A stretch of 64,000 bases of DNA from Rickettsiales bacterium (GTDB taxonomy: Bacteria; Pseudomonadota; Alphaproteobacteria; Rickettsiales; SXRF01): contig JAWKXN010000001.1 of assembly GCA_041396965.1 (NCBI GenBank), positions 1,612,001-1,676,000 of the forward strand, given 5' to 3'. The translations under genes were made by a program, and so were the position numbers. The notes under the pieces were generated by a model. The model worked only from the letters and a program-made list of their open reading frames with translations. It was not told the origin of the DNA and did no database searches. The stretch's first letter is position 1, and the number at the start of each line of letters is the position of its first letter. Positions 44,555-54,522 of this stretch are shown here, in pieces.

Positions 44555-45649
44555 ATGAAAATATCGCGTTATTTTATATTTACCATACTGATCTTATTAC
44601 ATCTTATACCCAAAACATCATTTGCTGGCGAGACTGTAATAAACAGTGAGGTATCAGTATACGCTACCGGAAACAGTGCCGAATCAGCCAAAATCAATGC
44701 TTTCAAAAAGGGAGAGCTTGACGCTCTTACCAGCCTACTTGAAAAACTCGCTCCCTCAGATCAAATAAAAAACCTAGTTTCATCTCTTGATCCTAAAAAA
44801 ATAAATAAAATGATCACTAATATCCAAGTATTGAGTGAGCATAGCGGCGGTAAAAGTTATCAGGCGCAACTACTTATCAGCTTTGACGGTGACGAGCTAT
44901 CAAAATTTATTGAAAATATAGGAAAACAGACTGAATATAATGAGAACAGGATAAACTCTTTCCTTATAATACCATATTATCATGAGGAAAAACGCGACCT
45001 TTTATGGGAATCCTCAAACCCTTGGCGAAATATATGGGCTAATGTCAGCCTTGAGAATAACTCCGGCGATATTATAGTTCCATACGGTGACTCAAAAGAT
45101 AATTTCTCAATAAACACAGCTAACATAGATAGTGTTGAATACAAGTCACTAGCTTCTCTTGGCATACGTTACGGGGTAACCGATATAGTAGTGGTTAACG
45201 CCACTCTAACCAGAAAGCCAGATATGCTGCTTTCAGTAATAAAAAGACATATCTCACGTAAAGGCAGTGAGATAACAAAACTTGATTATCGGGCTGATCC
45301 ACAAGAAACAAGAGAACTATTTTTAAGTCGCGCCGCTCGTGATATAGTAAAAGGACTTCAGTATAAAAAAATTGAGAAACTATCAACAGCCAAGACAGTA
45401 ATTGGCGGGGAAAAACATGAGATAATGACACTTGTTAGTATGTCCACTATACCATCATGGACAAAACTACGAAAAAAGCTGTCAGAGCTACCGATGATAG
45501 ACAAAATCAAGGTATTGGCTGTATCAGCAAAACAGATTGATACTATAATATATTATCGTGGTCGTCCCGAATCACTGGCAAGAGCGATACTAGCGAGCAA
45601 AATACGCTTAATTAGAAAAGATAATTACTGGATAGTCTCAAATGAATAA
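44555..45649 (+). CDS. DUF2066-like secreted protein
   Basis: The protein has 364 residues. A signal peptide (about 1-24, FIFTILILLHLIPKTSFAG) precedes an exported body. The early part (VYATGNSAESAKINAFKKGE) and DPKKINKMITNIQVLSE match proteins encoded next to purM in many proteobacteria (DUF2066). Function is unknown. It overlaps the permease gene by eight bases. Confidence 0.7.
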   Translation: MKISRYFIFTILILLHLIPKTSFAGETVINSEVSVYATGNSAESAKINAFKKGELDALTSLLEKLAPSDQIKNLVSSLDPKKINKMITNIQVLSEHSGGKSYQAQLLISFDGDELSKFIENIGKQTEYNENRINSFLIIPYYHEEKRDLLWESSNPWRNIWANVSLENNSGDIIVPYGDSKDNFSINTANIDSVEYKSLASLGIRYGVTDIVVVNATLTRKPDMLLSVIKRHISRKGSEITKLDYRADPQETRELFLSRAARDIVKGLQYKKIEKLSTAKTVIGGEKHEIMTLVSMSTIPSWTKLRKKLSELPMIDKIKVLAVSAKQIDTIIYYRGRPESLARAILASKIRLIRKDNYWIVSNE

Positions 45650-46736
45650 TAACACATCACATATCATGCCAGAAAATCATAACAATAGCAGAAAATGGCT
45701 TTTCTGGCTTATTACAATATTGTCATTTTTTGTGTTTTTCTACCTGATACGCAGTATATTGCTTCCCTTCATACTCGGCATACTCATCGCCTATTTCCTT
45801 GACCCAGCGGCTGATAAGCTAGAGAAAATGAAAATGTCACGTAATATGGCGACCACTACCATAACTCTTGCCTTTTTCGTATCTATAATAATTTTATCAC
45901 TACTCATACTTCCAGCGGCTATCCATCAATTATCAGGACTGCTTACTGATATACCTTCCTATATAGGAGAATTAGAAAACAAGTATAAAGACCGTATAAT
46001 CGGCTGGTTAGGAAACATACCGGAAGATTATGCCAACAGCATTAAAGCGTACGCCAGCGACTTTTCAGGAGTAATGCTTAAGGCTACTGGAAATATAGTG
46101 TCAAACTTGTTCAAATCAGGTATGGACATAGTAAATTTTCTCTCGCTAATATTACTTACTCCGGTTGTCGCTTTTTATATGCTGCGCGATTGGGACATAA
46201 TAAAACTGAGATTTTTTGCCTTACTGCCAAGAAAGCATGAGGATGTCATAAGACAACAGCTTGGAATAATTGATGATACACTCGCTGGCTTTATTCGTGG
46301 ACAGATCAATGTCTGCCTACTTCTTGGAACTTTTTACGCTGTAGGACTTTCAATCGCTGGTCTTAAATTTGGCATTTTAATTGGTATGGCTACCGGTCTA
46401 CTCACTATAATTCCTTACGTTGGGCTGTTATTTGGAATGAGTATGGGCTTGCTTATCGCTTTTTTCCAGTTTGGAACTTTCTCCGGCGTGCTTACAATAC
46501 TAGCTATATTTGTAGTCGGACAGATATTAGAGGGAAATTTCGTAACCCCAAAACTGGTAGGTGAAAAAGTAGGTTTGCATCCATTATGGATTATTTTTGG
46601 TCTGCTAGCTGGCGCGGTACTATTCGGCTTTGTCGGCGTATTAATCGCGGTTCCAGCTACCGCTGTTATCGGGGTTCTCATACGCTTTGCCACTTCCAAA
46701 TATTTACACAGTAAATACTATCTTGAAAATCAGTAA
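45642..46736 (+). CDS. AI-2E/PerM family permease
   Basis: The protein has 364 residues and about eight membrane segments. The pattern RSILLPFILGILIAYFLDPAADKLEK starts the family domain. GFIRGQINVCLLLGTFYAVGL and NFVTPKLVGEKVGLHPLWI end it. The family includes the TqsA exporter and Na+/H+ antiporters; the substrate here is unknown. It overlaps hdaA (TAATG). Confidence 0.88.
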   Translation: MNNNTSHIMPENHNNSRKWLFWLITILSFFVFFYLIRSILLPFILGILIAYFLDPAADKLEKMKMSRNMATTTITLAFFVSIIILSLLILPAAIHQLSGLLTDIPSYIGELENKYKDRIIGWLGNIPEDYANSIKAYASDFSGVMLKATGNIVSNLFKSGMDIVNFLSLILLTPVVAFYMLRDWDIIKLRFFALLPRKHEDVIRQQLGIIDDTLAGFIRGQINVCLLLGTFYAVGLSIAGLKFGILIGMATGLLTIIPYVGLLFGMSMGLLIAFFQFGTFSGVLTILAIFVVGQILEGNFVTPKLVGEKVGLHPLWIIFGLLAGAVLFGFVGVLIAVPATAVIGVLIRFATSKYLHSKYYLENQ

Positions 46737-47383
46737 TGTCCACGTCTTCCCAACTACCACTATCGCTAAGCTTTCCCGAAGTTTTTTCAGAAGCTAGCTT
46801 TTATGTGTCAAACTGTAATAGCCTAGCGTACGATACTTTAATTAGCGAAAATAACTGGCAGGCACACGCTCTTTATATATATGGTGAAAGCGGTTGTGGT
46901 AAAACCCATCTCTGTCATATATGGGCACAGCGAACAAACGCCATTTTTATCCCTATAGAACGAATAAAAGCAGAAACCATAAACAGTAATTGCATAGTAG
47001 AAAATATTGAAAAATGTAGCGATGAGAAATCACTATTCCACCTGTTTAATCATTGCCGTGATATTGGCAAAAAGTTACTTATGACTTCCATAGTTCCTCA
47101 AACATCTCTTGACTTTACTCTGCCAGACCTGACATCCCGCCTCAAAGCCTGCCAAAGTGTAGCTATAAACCCTCCTGATGATGAACTATTACGCGGCGTA
47201 ATAAGAAAACAATTTTCCGACCGGCAACTGATGGTAAGTGACGAGGTTATATCTTATATAACAACCAGAACCGAACGTACCTTAAGCAACATAAAATCTT
47301 TGATAGAAAAAATTGATAAAGCATCTATTTCAGAACAAAAAAATATAACTATTCCTTTTATGAAGAAGCTTTTGGAGGGTTAA
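46736..47383 (+). CDS. hdaA: DnaA-related regulator HdaA
   Basis: The protein has 215 residues. It is DnaA-like but lacks the DnaA DNA-binding domain. The ATP loop is YGESGCGKTHLCHIW; LTSRLKACQ and ERTLSNIKSLIEKID are AAA+ features. HdaA promotes hydrolysis of DnaA-ATP with the clamp after replication starts. Placement after a PerM-type gene downstream of purM is common in alphaproteobacteria and supports the call. Confidence 0.85.
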   Translation: MSTSSQLPLSLSFPEVFSEASFYVSNCNSLAYDTLISENNWQAHALYIYGESGCGKTHLCHIWAQRTNAIFIPIERIKAETINSNCIVENIEKCSDEKSLFHLFNHCRDIGKKLLMTSIVPQTSLDFTLPDLTSRLKACQSVAINPPDDELLRGVIRKQFSDRQLMVSDEVISYITTRTERTLSNIKSLIEKIDKASISEQKNITIPFMKKLLEG

Positions 47384-47479
47384 CTACAAAATAATTTGAG
47401 AGCATAATTAATACAGTTAAGCTTTTATGACTATTGCCACCTAAAATATAATCTATTGAAAAACAACAAACATAAAAAC

Positions 47480-47746
47480 TTAAAATAAATCCGAATGGGT
47501 TCCGGTTCGGATTAAATACACCGTATCATCATCACATTCATAAATAAGCAACCAGTCCGGCTCCACATGCAATTCCCAAAAACCATCCCAATCGCCCGAT
47601 AAAATATGCGGATGACACCGCGCGGGTAACGTTTTATCATTCAACAGCAAATCCACTATTGTTTCCAATTTATCAAGATTTTTACCACGCCTCTTCATAC
47701 GTGCTAAATCTTTTTCAAACTTATTAGAAGTATCCGCAATACGCAT
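47480..47746 (-). CDS. YafQ-type mRNA interferase toxin
   Basis: The protein has 88 residues. The end of the core (ARCHPHILSGDWDGFWELHVE, then DWLLIYECDDDTVYLIRTGTHSDLF) matches YafQ/RelE toxins, with the His residues and the final Ser-Asp-Leu-Phe typical of YafQ. It follows the antitoxin with a one-base overlap. It would cut mRNA on the ribosome. Confidence 0.9.
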   Translation of the reverse strand: MRIADTSNKFEKDLARMKRRGKNLDKLETIVDLLLNDKTLPARCHPHILSGDWDGFWELHVEPDWLLIYECDDDTVYLIRTGTHSDLF

Positions 47747-48027
47747 TAGCGAAACTTATCAAATAGCTGTTTGGCGTTTTTATAGCTCTTTAATCCTTGT
47801 CTGCTCTTTACCTGCTGCATTGCCCGCACAGTTTCGGCGTTGGGTATTTTTACCGCGAACGGTAGTCCCTGATTGATAATAACTTGCTTATAGAAAATGC
47901 GGATAGCCTCCGTATGCCCGATTCCCAGCTTATTAAAAATCGCTTCCGCCGCCTCTTTTTCTTCCGATGATATTCTCGCCCGCACTGAGTCGTTTTTCAC
48001 AGAACCATTATTTCGTGTTTCCAGCAT
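47746..48027 (-). CDS. RelB/DinJ-type antitoxin
   Basis: About 93 residues from MLETRNNGSVKN. The ribbon-helix-helix core is SVRARISSEEKEAAEAIFNKLGI, then HTEAIRIFYKQVIINQGLPF, a DinJ pattern. The ATG at 48027 has the strong ribosome site AGGAGGG; the longer frame upstream lacks one. A perfect palindrome 37 bases upstream is the likely operator. Confidence 0.88.
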   Translation of the reverse strand: MLETRNNGSVKNDSVRARISSEEKEAAEAIFNKLGIGHTEAIRIFYKQVIINQGLPFAVKIPNAETVRAMQQVKSRQGLKSYKNAKQLFDKFR

Positions 48028-48063
48028 ATAAATCCCTCCTCTTGCCGCATCACAATAAGACCA

Positions 48064-48085
48064 TTGTAGCACAAATGTGCTACAA
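48064..48085. promoter_or_regulatory. Operator palindrome of the YafQ/DinJ pair
   Basis: The 10-base arm TTGTAGCACA is perfectly repeated as TGTGCTACAA around two bases. It stands 37 bases before the antitoxin start, the usual autorepression site. Confidence 0.7.
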
Positions 48086-48119
48086 ATTAAAGGTTTATCT
48101 ACCTAATATCCAATATTTT

Positions 48120-49202
48120 TTAGGTGTTACGCCCTTTGGCGCGGGAAGAGTCAACACTGGAAACCGCACCAACCCCATCACCAGCCTTGTCATCAGAATT
48201 TTTTCTTAAGGAATTCAACCTTTCTTTGATATATTCATGCCTATTTTCATATGGCTTTAACTGCTCATACGTGGATTTATCGGCTATGCCCTTAATAACC
48301 TGTTCGAACTCTACTGGCTTTTCAAGAGCCAGATCCAAAGGCTTATACGCTTTACTACCGTCACCGCTTTTCCACTCTACATGCAAATCTTCCGGCTTTA
48401 ATTTTTTTACTAAGTCCAGTGCAATATCCGTATAACCTTCATCAACCGCTAAAAGCAATGCCGTTTTTCCATCACTATCACGCTTGGCAAGATGGTCTGC
48501 CACCACCCCTTCCTTTGCCATCATTTTTTTCGCAATGTCCGGATGCTTCCCTACAAGAGCCATAACTAGACCGGATGAATTAAAATCCGTCGCGGCAAAC
48601 ACCTGATCCGACATGCCTTTTTCTATCAGCAAATCAACAAGCTCATCACCATGATTTGCAACTGCCATTTTATTCCAGTTTTGATAACGGTCATCCAGGT
48701 TAAGAGGCGTTCGTAAATCATCGTTTTTTCTAAATACCTGATCAGGCGTTCCTTTATCTATTACCTCTTTTATAATACTCCTATCATAGCCATCAGGTTT
48801 TGATAACACAGCCTCATGTATGATCGTATCATATTCACCACTGAAATATGATTTGAAGGAGGCATCCAGTAACAACCCTTTCAACTCTTTCCTATCAATG
48901 TTATCTGGAACACGGTCAGGATGAACAACCGCGTGATAAAGTAATTCCGCCTGCTTGGGCAACAAATCTTTAGGAACAACAGTCCATTCGGTTTTACTAT
49001 CTATTTCACCTTTTCCAGATAGTTTTTCTTTGAAATCATTATATTTTTTGGAAAACTCTTCCTTATTTTGTATTGAGTTAAAATGATGTTTATAAAGACA
49101 GACAGAGCCACCATCCAAATTCATCACTTGAATGTCTTCTCTTACCGTATTTTCTTTTTTATTATCACCTTCTCTTTTTAAGAGATGATCCAACAAAGAC
49201 AT
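48120..49202 (-). CDS. Ankyrin-repeat protein
   Basis: The protein has 360 residues, no signal peptide. About residues 125-290 have ankyrin-like units: DKGTPDQVFRKNDDLRTPLN, NHGDELVDLLIEKG, DSDGKTALLLAVDEGYTDIA. Charged N- and C-terminal parts flank them, and a Ser/Gly tail ends it. Ankyrin proteins are common as host-directed effectors in Rickettsiales and Legionella, but some serve inside the cell, so secretion is unproven. Confidence 0.75.
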   Translation of the reverse strand: MSLLDHLLKREGDNKKENTVREDIQVMNLDGGSVCLYKHHFNSIQNKEEFSKKYNDFKEKLSGKGEIDSKTEWTVVPKDLLPKQAELLYHAVVHPDRVPDNIDRKELKGLLLDASFKSYFSGEYDTIIHEAVLSKPDGYDRSIIKEVIDKGTPDQVFRKNDDLRTPLNLDDRYQNWNKMAVANHGDELVDLLIEKGMSDQVFAATDFNSSGLVMALVGKHPDIAKKMMAKEGVVADHLAKRDSDGKTALLLAVDEGYTDIALDLVKKLKPEDLHVEWKSGDGSKAYKPLDLALEKPVEFEQVIKGIADKSTYEQLKPYENRHEYIKERLNSLRKNSDDKAGDGVGAVSSVDSSRAKGRNT

Positions 49203-49289
49203 AATCCCTCACATAACTAAAAAAATATTATACTTACCAAAGTTTAAGGATATAGGGACAGTTAATCACTGTCAATACTCCTTCAGCTC

Positions 49290-50624
49290 CTAACCAACCA
49301 CCTCACCAGCAAGACCGTTCTGGAAGGCTCCGGTTATCAGTACATCAGCAAGCCTTCCACGCAGACCTTCTGTCCCTTCCACATGCACTGACTGCATATA
49401 TTCATTCTTGCCAAGCAATTGACCATCTTTCTTACCTTCACGGTCAAACAAAACTCTCACGGTTTTTCCGAGCATTTTCTGGTTAAAATCCGTCTGCTGC
49501 TCATAGGTGAGAGCCTGCAATCGTGCCAGCCGCTCCTGTTTTACTGACTCTGATACTTGCTTGTCACTGCTTGCCGCCGGTGTTCCGGGTCGTGGACTAT
49601 ATTTGAAGCTATAAGCCGAGCCATAGCCAACATGGCGGATTAAATCCATCGTGTCCTCAAAATCCTGCTCGCTCTCATCTGGAAAACCTACAATAAAATC
49701 AGAGGACATCGCTATATCAGGACGTGCCTTACGCAACCTATCTATTATATCAAAATAAAAATCCCGATCATGCTTACGATTCATTTTCCGCAAAATCTCG
49801 TTAGAGCCTGACTGCACCGGTAGATGCAAATACGGCATCAGTTTTTTCTCACTGCCATGAATAGCGATCAAATCATCCGACATATCTCTTGGATGCGACG
49901 TAGTGTAACGAATCCGCTCCAACCCGTCAATTTGTGCTAGAGCGTCAATCAAATCCGCCAGCGAAGCGGCTTTACCATCCTTAGCAACACCGTGATAAGC
50001 GTTCACATTTTGTCCAAGCAAAGTAATCTCTTTCACCCCACCAGCAACCAGCATTGTCGCCTCACGCATCACATCAGCGAATGGGCGGGAATATTCCGCT
50101 CCTCTAGTGTATGGCACAACGCAGAAATGACAGAATTTATCGCAGCCCTCCTGCACAGAAAGAAAAGCCGATGATGATTGCTTAGTCCGGCTTTCCGGTA
50201 ATTTATCGAACTTCTCAACCGGTGAGAAATCAAGTTCTACCACACCGCCATTTTCACGCACAGCTTTTGTTACCATTTCCGGCAATTGGTGATAACTTTG
50301 TGAACCAAAAACCATATCAACATAACCAGCCCGCCTGATTATCTCAGCTCCTTCCGCCTGCCCTACGCAACCGCCTACGGCAAGCAGCATTTTTTTACCA
50401 TTTTCCTGCTGTTTTTCTTTCTCCAAACGAATCCTACCAAGATCGGAATATACCTTATCATCAGCCTTTTCCCTGATATGACAGGTATTGAGGATAACCA
50501 TATCCGCCCCCTCATAACTATCGCTGGGAACATAACCAAATGGCGACATTATGTCATACATACGCTCAGTGTCGTAGACATTCATCTGACAACCATAGGT
50601 TTTTATGTATAGTTTTTTGGACAT
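49290..50624 (-). CDS. miaB: tRNA-2-methylthio-N6-dimethylallyladenosine synthase MiaB
   Basis: MiaB is a radical-SAM enzyme that adds methylthio to i6A37 of tRNAs. Its 444 residues include the N-terminal UPF0004 domain (TYGCQMNVYDTERM), the radical-SAM cluster CDKFCHFCVVPYTRG, and the SHPRDMSDDL motif. A C-terminal TRAM domain (LGKNEYMQSVHVE) ends it. All three domains are complete. Confidence 0.96.
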   Translation of the reverse strand: MSKKLYIKTYGCQMNVYDTERMYDIMSPFGYVPSDSYEGADMVILNTCHIREKADDKVYSDLGRIRLEKEKQQENGKKMLLAVGGCVGQAEGAEIIRRAGYVDMVFGSQSYHQLPEMVTKAVRENGGVVELDFSPVEKFDKLPESRTKQSSSAFLSVQEGCDKFCHFCVVPYTRGAEYSRPFADVMREATMLVAGGVKEITLLGQNVNAYHGVAKDGKAASLADLIDALAQIDGLERIRYTTSHPRDMSDDLIAIHGSEKKLMPYLHLPVQSGSNEILRKMNRKHDRDFYFDIIDRLRKARPDIAMSSDFIVGFPDESEQDFEDTMDLIRHVGYGSAYSFKYSPRPGTPAASSDKQVSESVKQERLARLQALTYEQQTDFNQKMLGKTVRVLFDREGKKDGQLLGKNEYMQSVHVEGTEGLRGRLADVLITGAFQNGLAGEVVG

Positions 50625-50714
50625 GACAAACTCATATTTTATTAATTAACAGCAATATATCTAAAGAAATACCGAGTTTATCGCAAGCTCAAACTATAAT
50701 TTTGGCAATACAAT

Positions 50715-51356
50715 CTAATTCTTAGAAGGAAAAAAACTCAGATAAGGATTGCAATAACGGTATCTACTGGGAAATTGCCGCAAATAAGCTTTGCCAAGCG
50801 ATTCCGCTCTTTTCCACTCTAAATCAGAAATCACAGATTTTCTTGCCTCAATCTCCTTGTAATCCGCGGAGATAAACTCAGCGATAATCGGGTGCATACC
50901 GTGCCAACAATATGGTATAGACGGATTTTCCTCATAATAATGAAGTGTTTGATTTTCACCGATTATTATATCCCGATCAAATGGAGTATTATCACTTAGC
51001 GGCAGCATGTCTACATAGGTATTGGTGGTTAGCAACCGTGTCCCTACTTCCAATTTATATTTTTTAATAAGCGTTTTTGACACCGAAGGCAAAGCGTTAA
51101 GCATAACTATACCATCAATCTCATCCGAATATGCCGCTATTCGCAACTCTGGATAACCCTGAATCACCACAGCCGCCCAAGAATCACCATACATAATATG
51201 CTCTTTAAGCATACCAAGCGGGAACATCCTACAGCATTTGAACCAATAATTCGTACCCATATCAAAAAACCAGAACAGCCATTTTTTATAGCTCAGCTTT
51301 ATCTCCGCAGGATCGGTCACTTCGGAAGGAAGATGGTAACGATATGAGTCATTCAT
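50715..51356 (-). CDS. Unknown protein
   Basis: The protein has 213 residues, soluble, aromatic and Pro-rich. Notable parts are KKWLFWFFDMGTNYWFKCCR near 25-44 and the Asn/Tyr/Phe-rich end. I recognise no family. It starts 136 bases from the TPM gene end and ends about 90 bases before miaB's start. Confidence 0.6.
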   Translation of the reverse strand: MNDSYRYHLPSEVTDPAEIKLSYKKWLFWFFDMGTNYWFKCCRMFPLGMLKEHIMYGDSWAAVVIQGYPELRIAAYSDEIDGIVMLNALPSVSKTLIKKYKLEVGTRLLTTNTYVDMLPLSDNTPFDRDIIIGENQTLHYYEENPSIPYCWHGMHPIIAEFISADYKEIEARKSVISDLEWKRAESLGKAYLRQFPSRYRYCNPYLSFFPSKN

Positions 51357-51410
51357 AATATTGTCTTACTCTATATTGCATAGTAACTTAACTTCTCACA
51401 GTATAAAAAG

Positions 51411-51480
51411 AAGCATGGTCAGTAGACCATGCCAGCCTTGAGCACGTTCCATGGAGTTTTCAGCAGAAAACTCCGGGAAC
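51411..51480. repeat. Paired hairpins in an intergenic repeat
   Basis: GCATGGTC/GACCATGC (four-base loop) is followed by a longer stem: GTTCC ... GGAGTTTTC/GAAAACTCC ... GGAAC (51446-51480). It lies just downstream of the TPM gene stop and could stop transcription, though no T-run follows. It may be a further palindromic element. Confidence 0.55.
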
Positions 51481-51492
51481 AAATAAAAAACT

Positions 51493-52833
51493 CTACCTAA
51501 CCTTTGGCGGAGCAGTAAGCGTTAAATACATCTCCCTGCCGTCACGTATAATTTTTATCTTAAAACTCTTTCCAGCATCAACATTATTGGTATGGTTTAC
51601 GATCCGCTTGTGATCGGGGCGATTCATCCCATCCCACTCTAATATTATATCATTTACCCGCAAATCCATACTCGCCGCTGGTGTCCCCGCGTATATATCA
51701 CTAACAAAAGTGATCCCACGCTTGTAATTAGTCCAGAAACTAATCCCCCACCTTAATTTCTTGGTTGGGTAAGGATAACCATTCTTATCAAATTGCCAAT
51801 CAGCGAAAGCCCCAGCATGAGGAATTCTTGTTCTATCAGCAAAATGCCAGCTATTACTCATCCCAAACCGGATATTCTTCATCATTGAGGCGAAATCAAG
51901 TTTCCACCTACCACCTTCTTTTACGAGAAGGTATGGAGCGCAAGCACGCTGTTTTACCCCATAACGCACCACCGCCGCGCTTCCATCCGGCTCAACGAAA
52001 ACCTTATCTACACTACATTTGGCATATGAGCTTAGTTCATTGCGCATCTGCGCTGGTGTTACCACCCAACTTTTACGCATTTCCTGTGTCGCCGCACTAT
52101 ATATCGCCAGATTATAAGCCGTATTTCCTTCCGCCAGAATCTTATGATAAGCAGCTACTACATCGGTCGGCGACGTTCCCGTTCCAGCGACCGCCGGATT
52201 ACTACTCGCTACCACCTCATAACCAGAGCCGATGGAAGCTTTAGTCTGCGCACCCGCGCCAATCGCTAGATTCTTCGGTAACTGCTCCGGTGAAATAAAC
52301 TCTTTACCAGCAGCAGCGTCTTTTGCTCTAGTAACAACCATTTCCGTTGTCGCTAAAATACCATTTGCTACCTGATTCGCCTTAAAAAACGGCACCATCT
52401 GTTTTTGTTGAAGATAGGCGACAAAACCATCGGTATAAACAGCGTCCAGACCAGCGGATATTTCAAGCCGCACCTTATCACTTTTTGAGTCTATCGCCAG
52501 CAACATACCTTTTCTGGTTTTACTTCTTTCTCCAATTTGTTTCTGTTTGAATAAGCCAACCACCTTATCAGGAGATGCCTCACCAGTTACTATCCGCAAA
52601 TCTATGTCATAATAATACAACAGAGCGCTATGGTAATAATTCAACCAGTCCTTCTGTTCTTTAGAAAACAATTTTTCATTATCATACACCAAATCATCAT
52701 AATTTACAGCAACTTCTCCAGCACCGCCATCCGACACGCTAGCGTCCACACGCTGTGAGCGATAATAATATTTAAGTCCGATAAGCGATAGAACAACTAC
52801 GGTAAGTATACCATTTCTATAAGCGGCTCTCAT
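51493..52833 (-). CDS. TPM-domain membrane protein with C-terminal PDZ-like part
   Basis: The protein has 446 residues. An N-terminal membrane helix (GILTVVVLSLIGLKYYY) is followed by a TPM (YgcG-like) domain at about 45-170 with VYDNEKLFSKEQKDWL and the GMLLAIDSKSDKVRLEI segment. A middle section and a PDZ-like end (SDIYAGTPAASMDLRVNDIILEW, about 380-440) complete it. TPM proteins often pair with LemA, as here. Confidence 0.8.
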   Translation of the reverse strand: MRAAYRNGILTVVVLSLIGLKYYYRSQRVDASVSDGGAGEVAVNYDDLVYDNEKLFSKEQKDWLNYYHSALLYYYDIDLRIVTGEASPDKVVGLFKQKQIGERSKTRKGMLLAIDSKSDKVRLEISAGLDAVYTDGFVAYLQQKQMVPFFKANQVANGILATTEMVVTRAKDAAAGKEFISPEQLPKNLAIGAGAQTKASIGSGYEVVASSNPAVAGTGTSPTDVVAAYHKILAEGNTAYNLAIYSAATQEMRKSWVVTPAQMRNELSSYAKCSVDKVFVEPDGSAAVVRYGVKQRACAPYLLVKEGGRWKLDFASMMKNIRFGMSNSWHFADRTRIPHAGAFADWQFDKNGYPYPTKKLRWGISFWTNYKRGITFVSDIYAGTPAASMDLRVNDIILEWDGMNRPDHKRIVNHTNNVDAGKSFKIKIIRDGREMYLTLTAPPKVR

Positions 52834-52838
52834 ACAGC

Positions 52839-53807
52839 TTATTCCTCACTATCGGCAACATTCTCTGCGGATTTCTCCTCAAAATCCACTTTGACTGCTT
52901 TATTAGTGCCTTCATCTGCCTTAAAGTAAGCCTTACGGGTAAAATTACCGATTCCAGCGATCATACTTCCCGGTAATTTGCGGATAGAGGAATTAAACTC
53001 CCCTACTTTCTCATTAAATGCCATACGAGCGATATTAATCCGGTTTTCTGTACCTTCTAGTTCAGCTTGCAACATTATATATTGCTCTGATGAGCGCAAT
53101 TGCGGATATGCTTCAACGGTCGCGATAAGCGATCTTAACTGACCACTAAGACCAGACTGAGCTTTCGCTAGATCAGCCATATAAACTTCATCGCCAAGCT
53201 TAGCCGCCGCCCCTTCTGATACTTGTTTTACTTCTTGTTGCTCACTGTTTAGAGCCTCAGCTTTACTGCGCAACTTAGCTATATCACCCAGTGTATTTCC
53301 TTCATGTTCAGTGAATTTTTTTACTGTATTTACCAGATTAGGAATTAAATCAGCTCGCCGCTGATAATTAGACTCAACTTGTGACCAAGCGACGATTACC
53401 TCTTCCTCACTGGCGACTAGATTATTATAACCAAAAGTGAACCATAAAAATGAGACCACAAGTGGTAATCCCAATAATAATATCCCGATAATATTAGATG
53501 TTCCTTTATTCATTTCTCCAACCTTTCCTGCTTGATTAAAACTTTCCGCTACATTTTGAATTTCCTGTATTTCTACTTTCCGCACAGTATCCGCATTTTC
53601 TACCCAACTGATACTGGAGAACATAAAAACCCCGATAATAAAAGCGATAACCACTCCCCATATCAGTATGGCAGATAAAGATTTATGCTGATTATCATCC
53701 AAAATCTCACCTTTAGAGCCCGACAAACTACGTTTCAAAGCGTCCGACTGCTCTTGTGACAATTTGCCATTAGCCAACATCACATTTATTTTTTCCTCAA
53801 ATTTCAC
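52839..53807 (-). CDS. LemA family protein with N-terminal extension
   Basis: The protein has 322 residues against about 190 usually. Residues 1-115 are extra: a SHOCT-like helix (MLANGKLSQEQSDALKRSL) and a membrane helix (AILIWGVVIAFIIGVFMFSS). A second helix (GILLLGLPLVVSFLWFTFGY) then leads into LemA (NNLVASEEEVIVAWSQVESN, RRADLIPNLVNTVK). The GTG start overlaps the DUF2089 stop. LemA function is unclear. Confidence 0.88.
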   Translation of the reverse strand: MKFEEKINVMLANGKLSQEQSDALKRSLSGSKGEILDDNQHKSLSAILIWGVVIAFIIGVFMFSSISWVENADTVRKVEIQEIQNVAESFNQAGKVGEMNKGTSNIIGILLLGLPLVVSFLWFTFGYNNLVASEEEVIVAWSQVESNYQRRADLIPNLVNTVKKFTEHEGNTLGDIAKLRSKAEALNSEQQEVKQVSEGAAAKLGDEVYMADLAKAQSGLSGQLRSLIATVEAYPQLRSSEQYIMLQAELEGTENRINIARMAFNEKVGEFNSSIRKLPGSMIAGIGNFTRKAYFKADEGTNKAVKVDFEEKSAENVADSEE

Positions 53808-54156
53808 CCTGTACCTCCTTTATTTTTCTTATCCCCTCTTCCGGTGGAATTTTCCCCTTATCTATATCCTCAAGAATTGAGGTTATATTCTTTTCATCCT
53901 CTTCTTTAAGACGCTTTAGTTCAGCGATGAGAGAATCTATCCTCCTACGCAAAGTCGGATGACTGATTCCAATCTCAACGGCTAAATCCTTCATATTACC
54001 ACCGCAAAGAATCATTTTTTCCGCTAAATCCATATATTCATGCGGAAGCCTAGCAAGGCGTGGAAAACTAAAATTACTATCCATAGCAAGACCACACGAA
54101 TTACATTTAAGCCGTGATACAGAAAGCTTATTAGAGCAAACTGGACAACCAATCAT
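53797..54156 (-). CDS. DUF2089-like zinc-ribbon and HTH protein
   Basis: The protein has 119 residues. An N-terminal zinc ribbon (CPVCSNKLSVSRLKCNSCG) is followed by a helix-turn-helix (DLAVEIGISHPTLRRRIDSL, about 57-76) and a Lys/Glu helix. It may regulate the downstream LemA and TPM genes. The three genes form a tight operon (overlap, then a five-base gap). Confidence 0.78.
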   Translation of the reverse strand: MIGCPVCSNKLSVSRLKCNSCGLAMDSNFSFPRLARLPHEYMDLAEKMILCGGNMKDLAVEIGISHPTLRRRIDSLIAELKRLKEEDEKNITSILEDIDKGKIPPEEGIRKIKEVQGEI

Positions 54157-54522
54157 AACAACCTCTACAAAAATTAGATTTCTATATATAAACCATATTT
54201 TTCATAAAATCAATATTTTTTAATAAAAATTTTATAAAAATAAAAAATATCTTGTAAAATATTACAAATATTAAATAAATTATAACAATAAACCAATACT
54301 AGAAAATTAGTTAGACACACAAAAACTAAGGTAAGGATAGTTGGAAAATGAACTAAATAATGTAGATTATAATTATTTCGCGCATAATTTTTTGAATAAA
54401 AATTACATAAAAAACCATGTCAAATATATCTAACCAGAACATATTTATATTTCGGAACTCAGCAGAAAATCTGGTGTTCCATAAAGTTTATAAAAAAATG
54501 CAAAAAAATATAATATCACCTG

